A DNA stretch of 64,000 bases from Kamptonema sp. UHCC 0994 (GTDB lineage: Bacteria > Cyanobacteriota > Cyanobacteriia > Cyanobacteriales > Microcoleaceae). Positions 35,335-43,493 of the stretch are shown here, in pieces. The notes under the pieces were generated by a model. That model was not told the DNA's origin. It was given only the letters and a program-made list of their open reading frames with translations, and ran no database searches. How positions within the stretch are numbered: position 1 is the first letter of the stretch; each line of letters starts with the position of its first letter. The stretch spans positions 1-64,000 of the forward strand of contig NZ_JARFTR010000271.1 of the NCBI RefSeq assembly GCF_029167235.1. Reading direction: 5' to 3'. A program made the translations under genes and the position numbers.

Positions 35335-37371
35335 ATGGGTATTTATAAACTATTTTTTGGGCAAGGTTGGGAACAAAGTATCTTTTTTTATCTTGCTGCT
35401 GTGGGGTTGCTCGTGTTTGCTATTGGGCTAGAGTGGAGTGATGTCCTGAAATATAAACGCAAACTCAAAAATAGCAATACATTTCTTCAACAGCCAATAC
35501 CCCGCAGTCATTGGCGCTTTGTTCCTGGCATCCTGACTGCCATTGGCGTTTTGGGGACTTTCTACGGTATCACAGCAGGACTGGCTGACATCTCTCTAAA
35601 TAATATTGGGGGGGATAGTCAAAACTTGCTGAAATCTAGTGTCACCTTACTTGAAGGCATGAAAACAGCTTTTGCCACTTCGCTAGTAGGACTAGGTTCT
35701 TCTAGTATTTTCACATTATTTTTAGCTTATTGTGATGGGGAAAGGCGAAAAGCCAAAGACAGTTTGCGAAATGAATTAGCCAACAGGAACCCCGATGACA
35801 ATCAAGGAGCATCTCAATCACTAGCTGACGCTGCAAAAAAAATGGGAGATGCTGCCGAACAGATGGGAACAAAATTTGCTGAATTGATAAAAATTCAGCG
35901 ACAACTGAGTCCGCAAGCTATCGGTCAAGAAGTTGGAAATGTAATGAAACCTGTGTTTCAAGAAATTCGAGTTGAATTAAAAGCACTGCGAGAGATTAAA
36001 GCGGATCAAGGTCAAGAGATACTCAGAAACTTAATTGAAGAACAGCGCGAACAGTTAATTAAACCGATAATTGGAGAACTAAGGAATAGTGCAACACTAA
36101 CAAAAGGAGCCTCGGAAGCTGTCATGGATCTGAAAAATGAGCTAGGCGGTATTTCCCGCAGTTTATCAGAATCTATCGTTACCATTCAGCAATTCCAAGT
36201 AGATACTATCGGTCAACTTCAGCAATTTGCACTTAATTTAGAATCAATTTTAGGTGAGTTCCGAACGGATACTAAAGATGTCCTTCAACAAGTAGCAACA
36301 GAAGTTAAAGAGGCAGTTAATCAAAGTATTGTAGCAATGAAAAATCAGCAAAATGCCTTTGATGCAAGTGCCAAACAAGCGGCTACTACTTTTATCGGTA
36401 TTCGCGAACAACTAGAAAAATCTCTGGAAACTCAGGCACAAATACAACGGGATTCAATTCAAGAATTTCAAAACAGCAGCCGTGAAATTTTTGCCGAACA
36501 AAGTACAAATCTCAAACAAGTAGGTGAGGAAGCTTCCCAGGCGATGATATTACAGCGTAATGCTTTTACCGCTAGTGCCAAACAAACGGCTGCTACTTTC
36601 AGAGGTGTTCGTGAAGAACTAGAAAAATCTCTGGAAACTCAGGCACAAATACAACGGGATTCAATTCAAGAATTTCAAAACAGCAGCCGCGAAATCTTTG
36701 AGCAACAAGCTAACAATTTAAAGTTAGTTGGCAACGCAGCTTCTCAGCAGATGAATGAAGCCAGGGAAAACCTAACTGCTACCCTCACAAATATTGATAA
36801 TGTGCTGCAAAATACTCGCCTGACTGTGCAGGAAGAGTTACAGACGTTCCGCCTAAACTATCAAGCGGCTTTGCAAGAATTTTTTATGCAGCAAAATCAA
36901 TTACTAGAGGGAACATTAGGCGAACAGCGCCAAGGTTTAGCTGATGTAGTTACAAACTTTCAGAAAGTTTTTGAGGAAGAATATAATCGACGCAAAGATA
37001 TCTCACAAGAAATGCAGGAAAGCCTGATAAAAATCAAGGAAACTACCGCACAGGTGAACAAGTTCGCTCACGAAATTGGCTTGATTTCAGGTGAGCGGTT
37101 TGCACAACTGCAAGAGTTAGCTCGTACTATAGGTAAAGAAGCCTCCCATGTCGAAAAAGCTTACGAAAATTTGAGTAGAGAGTTCAATGGAGGTTTACAA
37201 AGCTGGAATCAAGAAATGATGGGTTATTTCCAGCGCAAATCTGAATCAGACATGAAGTTTTTTACCCAAGCTGACGAAGCAACTGCAAGAGTTTGCAACC
37301 AATTAGTACAGGCAGCGAACTATTTAGTGGCAGCAGAAAGCACTCGCAGAAATAGCAACGAACAGGATTAA
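35335..37371 (+). CDS. zorA: ZorA-like MotA/TolQ-type motor protein with long helical tail
   Basis: Predicted inner-membrane stator of a Zorya-type anti-phage motor. 678 residues. AGGAG about 9 bases before the ATG. Membrane helices at about 16-33, 63-84 (VPGILTAIGVLGTFYGITAG) and 110-132 (MKTAFATSLVGLGSSSIFTL) match the MotA/TolQ/ExbB channel core. From about residue 135 to the end it is a continuous helical, coiled-coil cytoplasmic tail, as in ZorA, where the tail is thought to relay phage sensing. The tail contains a 69-residue tandem duplication (about 345-480). It is followed 2 bases later by the ZorB-like gene. An ordinary TolQ or MotA would lack this tail. Confidence 0.82.
   Translation: MGIYKLFFGQGWEQSIFFYLAAVGLLVFAIGLEWSDVLKYKRKLKNSNTFLQQPIPRSHWRFVPGILTAIGVLGTFYGITAGLADISLNNIGGDSQNLLKSSVTLLEGMKTAFATSLVGLGSSSIFTLFLAYCDGERRKAKDSLRNELANRNPDDNQGASQSLADAAKKMGDAAEQMGTKFAELIKIQRQLSPQAIGQEVGNVMKPVFQEIRVELKALREIKADQGQEILRNLIEEQREQLIKPIIGELRNSATLTKGASEAVMDLKNELGGISRSLSESIVTIQQFQVDTIGQLQQFALNLESILGEFRTDTKDVLQQVATEVKEAVNQSIVAMKNQQNAFDASAKQAATTFIGIREQLEKSLETQAQIQRDSIQEFQNSSREIFAEQSTNLKQVGEEASQAMILQRNAFTASAKQTAATFRGVREELEKSLETQAQIQRDSIQEFQNSSREIFEQQANNLKLVGNAASQQMNEARENLTATLTNIDNVLQNTRLTVQEELQTFRLNYQAALQEFFMQQNQLLEGTLGEQRQGLADVVTNFQKVFEEEYNRRKDISQEMQESLIKIKETTAQVNKFAHEIGLISGERFAQLQELARTIGKEASHVEKAYENLSREFNGGLQSWNQEMMGYFQRKSESDMKFFTQADEATARVCNQLVQAANYLVAAESTRRNSNEQD
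36410..36689 (+). repeat. 207-base direct repeat within the zorA-like tail
   Basis: The 73 bases at 36410-36482 recur exactly at 36617-36689, an offset of 207 bases (69 codons). The flanking parts of the unit are similar but diverged. The duplication keeps the frame and the helical heptad character of the tail. Confidence 0.95.
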
Positions 37372-37373
37372 TT

Positions 37374-38042
37374 ATGTTTGATTTCAATAGTTTTCAACAG
37401 GAACCAGAAATAGAGGAAGAAGACTCTAACGTTTTGCTCTCGATTGGCGATTTGATGTCAGGGTTGCTGATGATTTTTGCCCTTTTATTCGTTACCGTTC
37501 TCGTACAGCTAAAAGATCGGGAACAACCGCGCCGAGTTCTGATTGGCACTGTAGTTGGAGCTATGAAAGCCAATAATATTAAGGTAGAGGTTAACCCCGA
37601 AACTGGCGATGTGACCATTCAAGACAAGATTCTTTTCGATCAAGATAGTGATGAATTAAAACCCGAAGGTAAAATATTTCTCAACCAATTTATTCCTGAG
37701 TACAGTCGTGTTATTTTCTCAGATCCTTCGTTTGATAAAGAAATTACAAGAGTGGTGATTGAAGGACACACTAGCTCAACAGGAGATTACGACAGCAACT
37801 TAGAACTTAGTTTATTAAGGTCGCTTTCTGTTTCTAAATTTATCTTCTCGAATGAGCTTAATTTTCCAACTAAATCAGACTTGAGGCAGAAAATTATCGC
37901 CGCAGGTAGGGGGGAAATGGATGCGAATCAACAGAAAGATGACGCTAAAGATCGCAAGGTAACTTTCCGGTTTCAGTTTCGCGGTGAAGATTCTTTGCAA
38001 TTTTTTCAAGAAAACCAATCTTTACAAAAAAATAAACCATGA
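37374..38042 (+). CDS. zorB: ZorB-like MotB/OmpA protein
   Basis: Predicted peptidoglycan-anchored partner of the ZorA-like channel. 222 residues. One N-terminal membrane helix, LLSIGDLMSGLLMIFALLFV, with Asp26 at its start, the expected ion-binding residue. Then an OmpA/MotB-type domain (ILFDQDSDELKPEGKIFL, VVIEGHTSSTGDYDSNLELS, LRSLSVSKFI). The context of 2 bases after zorA and an ATGA overlap with the next gene indicates one translationally coupled unit. DLMSGLLMIF is the form usual in ZorB rather than in flagellar MotB, and no flagellar genes are present. Confidence 0.85.
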   Translation: MFDFNSFQQEPEIEEEDSNVLLSIGDLMSGLLMIFALLFVTVLVQLKDREQPRRVLIGTVVGAMKANNIKVEVNPETGDVTIQDKILFDQDSDELKPEGKIFLNQFIPEYSRVIFSDPSFDKEITRVVIEGHTSSTGDYDSNLELSLLRSLSVSKFIFSNELNFPTKSDLRQKIIAAGRGEMDANQQKDDAKDRKVTFRFQFRGEDSLQFFQENQSLQKNKP

Positions 38043-39526
38043 AATTTCACTTTCGCAGACTATCTATACCACCTGTATCTGAGCAACAGCCAATCAAATT
38101 AGCTGAACTTGCAAGTAAATTAAACGATCCGAGTGCTTATCCTGAATTAGATAATCTAGGAGAAATTTCTGCAACTCCACCCCGTCCTCTTGATGAGATA
38201 TTTACCGACATCCAAAACGGTCAAGCTGACAGAGTAAGTTTGTTAGATTGGGCTTTTTGCCTTTATAATAAAATTGATTGGGATCGGGAAAATCCAACAC
38301 AAAGTAGACAAACTTCTGAGGCAATTTGGGAAGAATCAACGCGCAATTATTGGCTAAAAAATGTCTTATTTTGGCGATTGGCACTCTATCTTAGCAATTC
38401 TAACTCTGACAACTTCGCCCCCTCCTTAGCAGATTGTTTTCCTGATTTTGCACTTTGCTTTGCTGACCAAGGTTTTCTGCCAGTAAAAATCCTGCTCAAA
38501 CTCAGCAAGAATGAATCTGCTCGCGAACTTGCTCAACTCAGTTGGCAGCATTTACTCACTCCCGAAGAATTATTAAATACCGCTCAATTACCCTCAATGA
38601 TTCCTACTGCGAATGCGGCTTTAGACTATATTGCCAATTTTTTTATCGCCGAAAAGTATTCTACTATTAATCAATTGGATTTACTGATAAAGCTCTTAAA
38701 CCAAATGTCGGTCGAACAGCAAATAAGAGCGGTGGAAACTCTACTGAGTAAAGTTCCTACTGAAATTAGTAAGACGCTTTCAAAGTTAGTTGAATGGCTA
38801 CGCCTAAACTACGGCCCTCGCACCGCTAATTCTCTATGGCATCAACTTTCTCCCGCAGCTAAATTAGCGTTGACGAAATGGATTCATGCTGCTAGTTACC
38901 GCGATTTTGAGAGATTGGTAGATGTACTTTTAGCACACTTGAATCCTGACAATAAACAGCACAATCAACTGAGTCGGCGCAGAGATTTTTGGTCAAACTA
39001 TAGCGAACGTTTTGAGCGAATTCGTATTTTATTGCCTCAAGAATCTGCTAATACACTGGGTTCCCATTTACAGCGAGATGTGGACATTCTGGATGATGAC
39101 GGCAGCGAGGCCACAGAAATCTGTATCTTTGATTTTGGTGATTACTTTGTAGTCGAATTTTTTCGGGGAAAGGGCAGCGAAATTCGCCTTTTTAAGCACC
39201 ATCAACAACCTGATATTGAGCAAAAGCTTTTTGACTCTCCCACCTTGTCTATCAAGAAACTTCGCAGCTTTGGCGGCGAAGTTCACGATCACGTTTATCT
39301 TTGGCTGACTGCTTGCGAAAAATGGTTGAGAGACTTCGGCATTTGCCCTAACTCTGGAACTAAAATATTCAAAGGTCTGGGCGCTAGATATGATGAAAAT
39401 ACTGGACTTCCTACACCTTCAATAGAACAACGTCAAGATCGGGAAAAGCATTTAATGCGCTGGCGCTGGGAAATAGAAAAACTAGAACGGGAAGCAAAAT
39501 CTTACTGTAAGAATATTATCAATTAG
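38039..39526 (+). CDS. zorC: ZorC-like protein with EH-signature domain
   Basis: Predicted soluble Zorya component of unknown biochemical activity. 495 residues, overlapping zorB by 4 bases (ATGA). The N-terminal 290 residues are helical, TPR/HEAT-like in pattern. The C-terminal region carries the EH-signature pattern: an RRRDFWSNYSERFERIRILL lead-in, ICIFDFGDYFVVEFF with Glu373, and EVHDHVYLWLTACEKWLRDF with His416 (and His418), ending in a GICP motif. In Zorya type I this protein is followed by the ZorD helicase; here the operon ends with zorC, and an aldehyde dehydrogenase gene lies 336 bases further on. Confidence 0.78.
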   Translation: MKFHFRRLSIPPVSEQQPIKLAELASKLNDPSAYPELDNLGEISATPPRPLDEIFTDIQNGQADRVSLLDWAFCLYNKIDWDRENPTQSRQTSEAIWEESTRNYWLKNVLFWRLALYLSNSNSDNFAPSLADCFPDFALCFADQGFLPVKILLKLSKNESARELAQLSWQHLLTPEELLNTAQLPSMIPTANAALDYIANFFIAEKYSTINQLDLLIKLLNQMSVEQQIRAVETLLSKVPTEISKTLSKLVEWLRLNYGPRTANSLWHQLSPAAKLALTKWIHAASYRDFERLVDVLLAHLNPDNKQHNQLSRRRDFWSNYSERFERIRILLPQESANTLGSHLQRDVDILDDDGSEATEICIFDFGDYFVVEFFRGKGSEIRLFKHHQQPDIEQKLFDSPTLSIKKLRSFGGEVHDHVYLWLTACEKWLRDFGICPNSGTKIFKGLGARYDENTGLPTPSIEQRQDREKHLMRWRWEIEKLEREAKSYCKNIIN

Positions 39527-39708
39527 CTGCGATCGCGCTTAAGTCTTCAATTTTCCGATTCAAACTGAAAAAAGTAGTGTAGGGTTAGCTAGGGCGCGTT
39601 TTCAACCCCACTTGAGGACGATTAACAGGCTTGGGGACTCTCTTATGCGATCCCACTTCCGATCGGAAAAAAATCAAAAAAGCTCGTGGCGACCCCCCAG
39701 AAAAAAGA

Positions 39709-39714
39709 TATAAT
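39709..39714 (+). promoter_or_regulatory. Candidate -10 box upstream of the SSADH gene
   Basis: A perfect TATAAT about 150 bases before the aldehyde dehydrogenase start. No good -35 is seen (TGGCGA-like at about the right distance). The gap 39527-39708 holds a GCTAGGGCG(C/T)GTTTTCA repeat also present at about 15740. Confidence 0.35.
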
Positions 39715-39798
39715 AAAAGTTTGAGAGCTTTAAGCTCGATCGCATTGAGGAATACACGGCACCAGCCGCAAATGACAATCTTAGATTTACTCAAGTAC

Positions 39799-39836
39799 CA
39801 CCCCCGCCTAAATCAAAGCTTAGAGGGGGTTTTTGC
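39799..39836 (+). terminator. Hairpin with T run just upstream of SSADH: terminator or attenuator
   Basis: Stem CCCCCGCCTAA / TTAGAGGGGG with one bulge, followed by TTTTTGCATC and another T run, 27 bases before the start codon at 39863. It could end upstream transcripts or attenuate the SSADH operon. Confidence 0.6.
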
Positions 39837-39862
39837 ATCTTTTTTGCAAAGGAGATGAAGGA

Positions 39863-41230
39863 ATGGCTATTGCAACAATCAACCCCACAACGGGGGAAAC
39901 ACTCAAAACTTATGCACCAGACTCGGATGCAGAAATTGAAGCTAAGCTGGAATTAGCACAGCAGGCATTTACTAAATACCGCCGCCTGCCATTTGAACAA
40001 AAAGCGAAGTGGATGCAGGCAACTGCGGATATTTTAGAACGCGATCGCGAAAAATTTGCCAAAATTATGACCCTGGAAATGGGTAAAACTTTGAAATCAG
40101 CGATCGCAGAAGTCGAAAAATCGGCTTTAGGTTGTCGTTATTACGCTGAAAATGCGCCCCAATTCCTCGCCGACGCACCAGCAAAAACCGACGCTAGCCA
40201 AAGTTTTGTCCGCTACCAACCCCTCGGCCCCATTTTGGCCGTCATGCCTTGGAACTTCCCATTTTGGCAGGTTTTCCGCTTTGCCGCACCCGCACTTATG
40301 GCCGGCAATGTTGGCTTACTCAAACACGCCTCCAACGTGCCACAGTGCGCCTTAACGATCGAAGAAATCTTTACAGAGGCGGGTTTTCCCCCCGGAGTGT
40401 TTCAAACCTTACTCGTCGGTGCCGATAAAGTAGCAAAAATTGTTACCGACGATCGCGTTAAGGCAGCAACCCTGACAGGAAGCGAACCAGCGGGTGCAAG
40501 TTTAGCGGCGGCGGCGGGAAAAAGTTTGAAGAAAACAGTGCTGGAATTGGGGGGAAGTGACCCGTATATTGTAATGCGGAGTGCCGATATCGCCGCCGCC
40601 GCGTCAACTGCTGTCACCGCCAGGACGATCAATAACGGTCAGTCTTGTATTGCCGCAAAACGCTTTATTTTGGCAGATGCGATCGCTGACGAATTTCTCA
40701 AACATTTTGTCGCCAAAATGGAGGCTTTAAAAGTTGGCGATCCCATGCTTTCAGACACAGATATTGGCCCTTTAGCAACCCCAAATATTCTCCAAGAATT
40801 AGACACTCAAGTGCAAGCTTGCATTCAGTCGGGAGCAAAACTCTTGACTGGTGGTCGCGCTTTATCTGAGCAACCAGGAAATTTCTATCAGCCTACCATT
40901 TTAGCAGAAATTCCTGTCGATTCTCCCGCCCGCCTTGAGGAATTTTTCGGCCCAGTAGCCTTAGTATTCCAGGTATCTGGAATTGACGAAGCTATTGAGT
41001 TGGCAAATAGCACATCTTTCGGGTTAGGAGCATCAGCCTGGACTGCGGAAAAAGCAGAGAGCGATCGCTTTATTTCTGAACTAGAAGCCGGATCTGTATT
41101 TATTAACGGTTTAGTCAAATCTGACCTTAGATTGCCCTTTGGTGGCATTAAACGTTCCGGTTACGGTCGCGAATTGAGCGTCCAAGGAATTCACGAATTT
41201 GTTAACATTAAAACAGTGTGGGTGAAATAA
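39863..41230 (+). CDS. gabD: Succinate-semialdehyde dehydrogenase
   Basis: Oxidises succinic semialdehyde to succinate. Together with the 2-oxoglutarate decarboxylase at 41555 it replaces 2-oxoglutarate dehydrogenase in the cyanobacterial TCA cycle. 455 residues from the ATG at 39863, with AAGGAG 8 bases upstream (an upstream TTG would add ten unlikely residues). Aldehyde dehydrogenase motifs: WNFPFWQVFRFAAPALMAGN, TGSEPAGASLAAAAG, the catalytic Glu in LELGGSDPYIV and the catalytic Cys in NNGQSCIAAKRF. It ends KRSGYGRELSVQGIHEFVNI. The adjacent TPP enzyme is what points to the semialdehyde as substrate. Confidence 0.9.
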   Translation: MAIATINPTTGETLKTYAPDSDAEIEAKLELAQQAFTKYRRLPFEQKAKWMQATADILERDREKFAKIMTLEMGKTLKSAIAEVEKSALGCRYYAENAPQFLADAPAKTDASQSFVRYQPLGPILAVMPWNFPFWQVFRFAAPALMAGNVGLLKHASNVPQCALTIEEIFTEAGFPPGVFQTLLVGADKVAKIVTDDRVKAATLTGSEPAGASLAAAAGKSLKKTVLELGGSDPYIVMRSADIAAAASTAVTARTINNGQSCIAAKRFILADAIADEFLKHFVAKMEALKVGDPMLSDTDIGPLATPNILQELDTQVQACIQSGAKLLTGGRALSEQPGNFYQPTILAEIPVDSPARLEEFFGPVALVFQVSGIDEAIELANSTSFGLGASAWTAEKAESDRFISELEAGSVFINGLVKSDLRLPFGGIKRSGYGRELSVQGIHEFVNIKTVWVK

Positions 41231-41252
41231 ATTGAAATAATCGGGAGGATAG

Positions 41253-41327
41253 GTGAAACCTATTAGGTGGACAGTTCATGCGCTGCAAAACCTCGCAGAT
41301 TCAAAGATACTTGAGAGGACTTTAGTT
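41253..41327 (+). pseudogene. Remnant of a DUF4258 gene start
   Basis: GTG at 41253 with GGGAGG just upstream opens a frame KPIRWTVHALQNLADSKIL, which matches the N-terminus of DUF4258 proteins (H-A-x-x-(R/N)). It then runs straight into the DUF2283 gene in the same frame. DUF4258 and DUF2283 genes usually sit side by side as a toxin-antitoxin-like pair; here only the first 20 or so codons of the former remain. Confidence 0.55.
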
Positions 41328-41525
41328 ATGAAAGTAGCTTACGATCCAGAAACAGATTCACTGACAATTACAATGCGAGAAAGTCGGATTAAAGAAAGTG
41401 ATGAAGTTTACCCAGGTGTAATTTTAGACCTGGGCTATGATGGTGAAATCGTGCGATTTGAGATTTTGTCAGCATCTAAAGTTGTCCAAAAACTCCCCCA
41501 AATTCCAGTTGTTTTAGGCGAATAA
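41328..41525 (+). CDS. DUF2283 family protein
   Basis: Small protein of unknown function, 65 residues, often the second gene of a DUF4258-DUF2283 pair resembling a toxin-antitoxin module. Family features: MKVAYDPETDSLTITMRES, then GVILDLGYDGEIVRFEIL and ASKVV. The ATG at 41328 has AGAGGA about 8 bases upstream. An alternative GTG at 41253 would fuse the DUF4258 remnant to it (90 residues). It lies between the SSADH and decarboxylase genes, probably an insertion into that operon and not a metabolic component. Confidence 0.8.
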   Translation: MKVAYDPETDSLTITMRESRIKESDEVYPGVILDLGYDGEIVRFEILSASKVVQKLPQIPVVLGE

Positions 41526-41554
41526 ATCCCAATTTACTGAGGAGAAAAACGGAA

Positions 41555-43192
41555 ATGAACACAGCTCAATTATTAGTGAAATGTCTCGAAAATGAAGGCG
41601 TAGAATACGTCTTCGGACTCCCTGGCGAAGAAAATCTCGAAGTTCTAGAAGCCTTGAGAAATTCTTCAATTAAGTTTATCACCACTCGCCACGAACAAGG
41701 CGCAGCCTTCATGGCTGATGTTTACGGCCGCTTAACAGGAAAAGCTGGCGTTTGTTTATCTACCTTGGGGCCAGGCGCAACTAATTTAATCACTGGCGTT
41801 GCTGATGCTGACTTAGACGGTGCTCCCCTAGTAGCAATCACTGGACAAGTCGGCACAGACAGGATGCACACACAATCTCATCAATATTTAGATTTGGTGG
41901 CAATGTTTGCTCCCGTTACTAAATGGAATGCCCAAATTGTTCGCCCCAGCATTACTCCAGAAATTGTCCGTAAAGCATTTAAACTTGCTCAGAACGAAAA
42001 ACCCGGAGCAGTTCACATAGACGTACCCGAAAATATTGCTGGAATGGAGGTTGAGGGCGTTCCTCTTAACAAAGATGACCGGGAAAAAACCTATGGTGGC
42101 TTCCAGAGTATCAATAAAGCAGCAGTCGCAATTTCTAAAGCTAATAATCCCCTAATTTTAGTTGGAAATGGAGCAATTCGGGCTAATGCAAGTGCAGCTT
42201 TAACGGAATTTGCCACTCATCTGAATATCCCGGTAACTAATACTTTTATGGGCAAAGGAATGATTCCTTATACTCATCCCTTAGCCTTGTGGTCGGCGGG
42301 TTTACAAAAACGGGATCATATTAGCTGCGCTTTTGAGAATACTGATTTAGTGATTGCCATTGGCTATGACTTAATTGAGTATTCACCGAAGAAATGGAAT
42401 CCTGAAGGCAAAATTCAGATTATCCACATCGGGGCCGATCCAGCAGAAATTGACAGCAGCTATATTCCGATTGTAGAAGTTTTAGGTGATATTTCTGACT
42501 CTTTGAATGAAATTTTACGGCGGACAGATCGTAAGGGAAAACCAGAGCCATTTGCCGTGCAATTACGAACTGAGATTCGTGCTGATTACGAGCGATATGC
42601 TAAAGATGACGGTTTTCCAATTAAGCCCCAAAAAATAGTTTACGACTTACGGCAGGTGATGGGGCCGGATGATATTGTTATATCAGATGTAGGCGCTCAT
42701 AAAATGTGGATGGCGCGACACTATCACTGCGATCGCCCCAATACCTGTTTAATTTCTAATGGGTTTGCGGCGATGGGAATTGCGATTCCAGGCGCGATCG
42801 CAGCTAAACTTGTTTATCCCGACAGGAAAGTAGTAGCGGTAAGTGGTGACGGCGGTTTTATGATGAATTGCCAAGAGTTAGAAACAGCCCTGCGGGTAGG
42901 TACTAATTTTGTTACCCTTATCTTTAATGATGGTGGCTATGGGTTGATTGAGTGGAAGCAAGAAGATTACTTTGGCAAGTCAGCTTTCATTAAGTTTGGC
43001 AATCCAGATTTCGTGAAGTTTGCTGAAAGTATGGGGTTAAAAGGCTATCGAGTTGAAGCTGCAAGTGATTTAATTCCTATACTCAAAGAAGCTCTTGCTC
43101 AAGATGTACCTGCTGTGATTGACTGCCCTGTAGATTACCGGGAAAATGCTCTTTTTAGCAAGCACGCTGGAGATTTAAGCTGCAAAATGTAA
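41555..43192 (+). CDS. 2-oxoglutarate decarboxylase (acetolactate synthase-like TPP enzyme)
   Basis: Thiamine-diphosphate enzyme that decarboxylates 2-oxoglutarate to succinic semialdehyde. 545 residues. N-terminal PYR domain FGLPGEENLEVLEAL with the catalytic Glu in TTRHEQGAAFMADVYGR. Central FAD/DHAP-like domain. C-terminal TPP motif GDGGFMMNCQELETALRVG ending in NDGGYGLIEWKQ. It looks like acetolactate synthase but matches in detail the cyanobacterial TPP enzyme paired with SSADH that closes the TCA cycle, and the SSADH gene is here two genes upstream. AGGAG about 10 bases before the ATG. Plain acetolactate synthase remains the alternative. Confidence 0.88.
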   Translation: MNTAQLLVKCLENEGVEYVFGLPGEENLEVLEALRNSSIKFITTRHEQGAAFMADVYGRLTGKAGVCLSTLGPGATNLITGVADADLDGAPLVAITGQVGTDRMHTQSHQYLDLVAMFAPVTKWNAQIVRPSITPEIVRKAFKLAQNEKPGAVHIDVPENIAGMEVEGVPLNKDDREKTYGGFQSINKAAVAISKANNPLILVGNGAIRANASAALTEFATHLNIPVTNTFMGKGMIPYTHPLALWSAGLQKRDHISCAFENTDLVIAIGYDLIEYSPKKWNPEGKIQIIHIGADPAEIDSSYIPIVEVLGDISDSLNEILRRTDRKGKPEPFAVQLRTEIRADYERYAKDDGFPIKPQKIVYDLRQVMGPDDIVISDVGAHKMWMARHYHCDRPNTCLISNGFAAMGIAIPGAIAAKLVYPDRKVVAVSGDGGFMMNCQELETALRVGTNFVTLIFNDGGYGLIEWKQEDYFGKSAFIKFGNPDFVKFAESMGLKGYRVEAASDLIPILKEALAQDVPAVIDCPVDYRENALFSKHAGDLSCKM

Positions 43193-43198
43193 ATTAGG

Positions 43199-43235
43199 TA
43201 ATTGGTAATTGCTAATTGGTAATTGCTAATTGCTA
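43199..43235. repeat. GGTAATT / GCTAATT heptad tract
   Basis: Alternating GGTAATT and GCTAATT units after the decarboxylase gene, resuming at about 43353 on the other side of an inserted MITE, which suggests the MITE landed in the tract. Confidence 0.9.
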
Positions 43236-43352
43236 AGTAGCTGGACAAAAATAAAGAATGTCATTGCGAACGAAGTGAAGCAATCGCAAGGCTTTGAGAT
43301 TGCTTCACTTCGTTCGCAATGACATGGCCACGTTTATTTATGTCCGACTACT
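43236..43352. repeat. MITE-like element with GTCATTGCGAACGAAG palindrome
   Basis: 117 bases. Terminal inverted repeats AGTAGCTGGACAAAAATAAA and its near complement at 43333-43352. The interior is a long palindrome, GTCATTGCGAACGAAGTGAAG against its complement ending at 43323. It is flanked on both sides by GCTAATT heptads. Confidence 0.85.
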
Positions 43353-43395
43353 TAATTGCTAATTGCTAATTGAGGAAAAATTCTCCCAGTCTCTC

Positions 43396-43491
43396 CTTCT
43401 TCCTTCTTCCTTCTTCCTTCTTCCTTCTTCCTTCTTCCTTCTTCCTTCTTCCTTCTTCCTTCTTCCTTCTTCCTTCTTCCTTCTTCCTTCA
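43396..43491. repeat. TTCCTTC heptad tract
   Basis: About thirteen perfect CTTCTTC/CTTCCTT units end 3 bases before the stop codon of the minus-strand LOV-GGDEF-EAL gene. The plus-strand frames here encode only FLLPSSF repeats and are not genes. Confidence 0.95.
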
Positions 43492-43493
43492 AC

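Noticed and set aside
34919-41230. Complete Zorya type I system including ZorD
   Set aside because: No helicase or nuclease gene follows zorC. The next gene is an aldehyde dehydrogenase, and the NERD-helicase at 7406 is too distant and of different architecture to be called ZorD.
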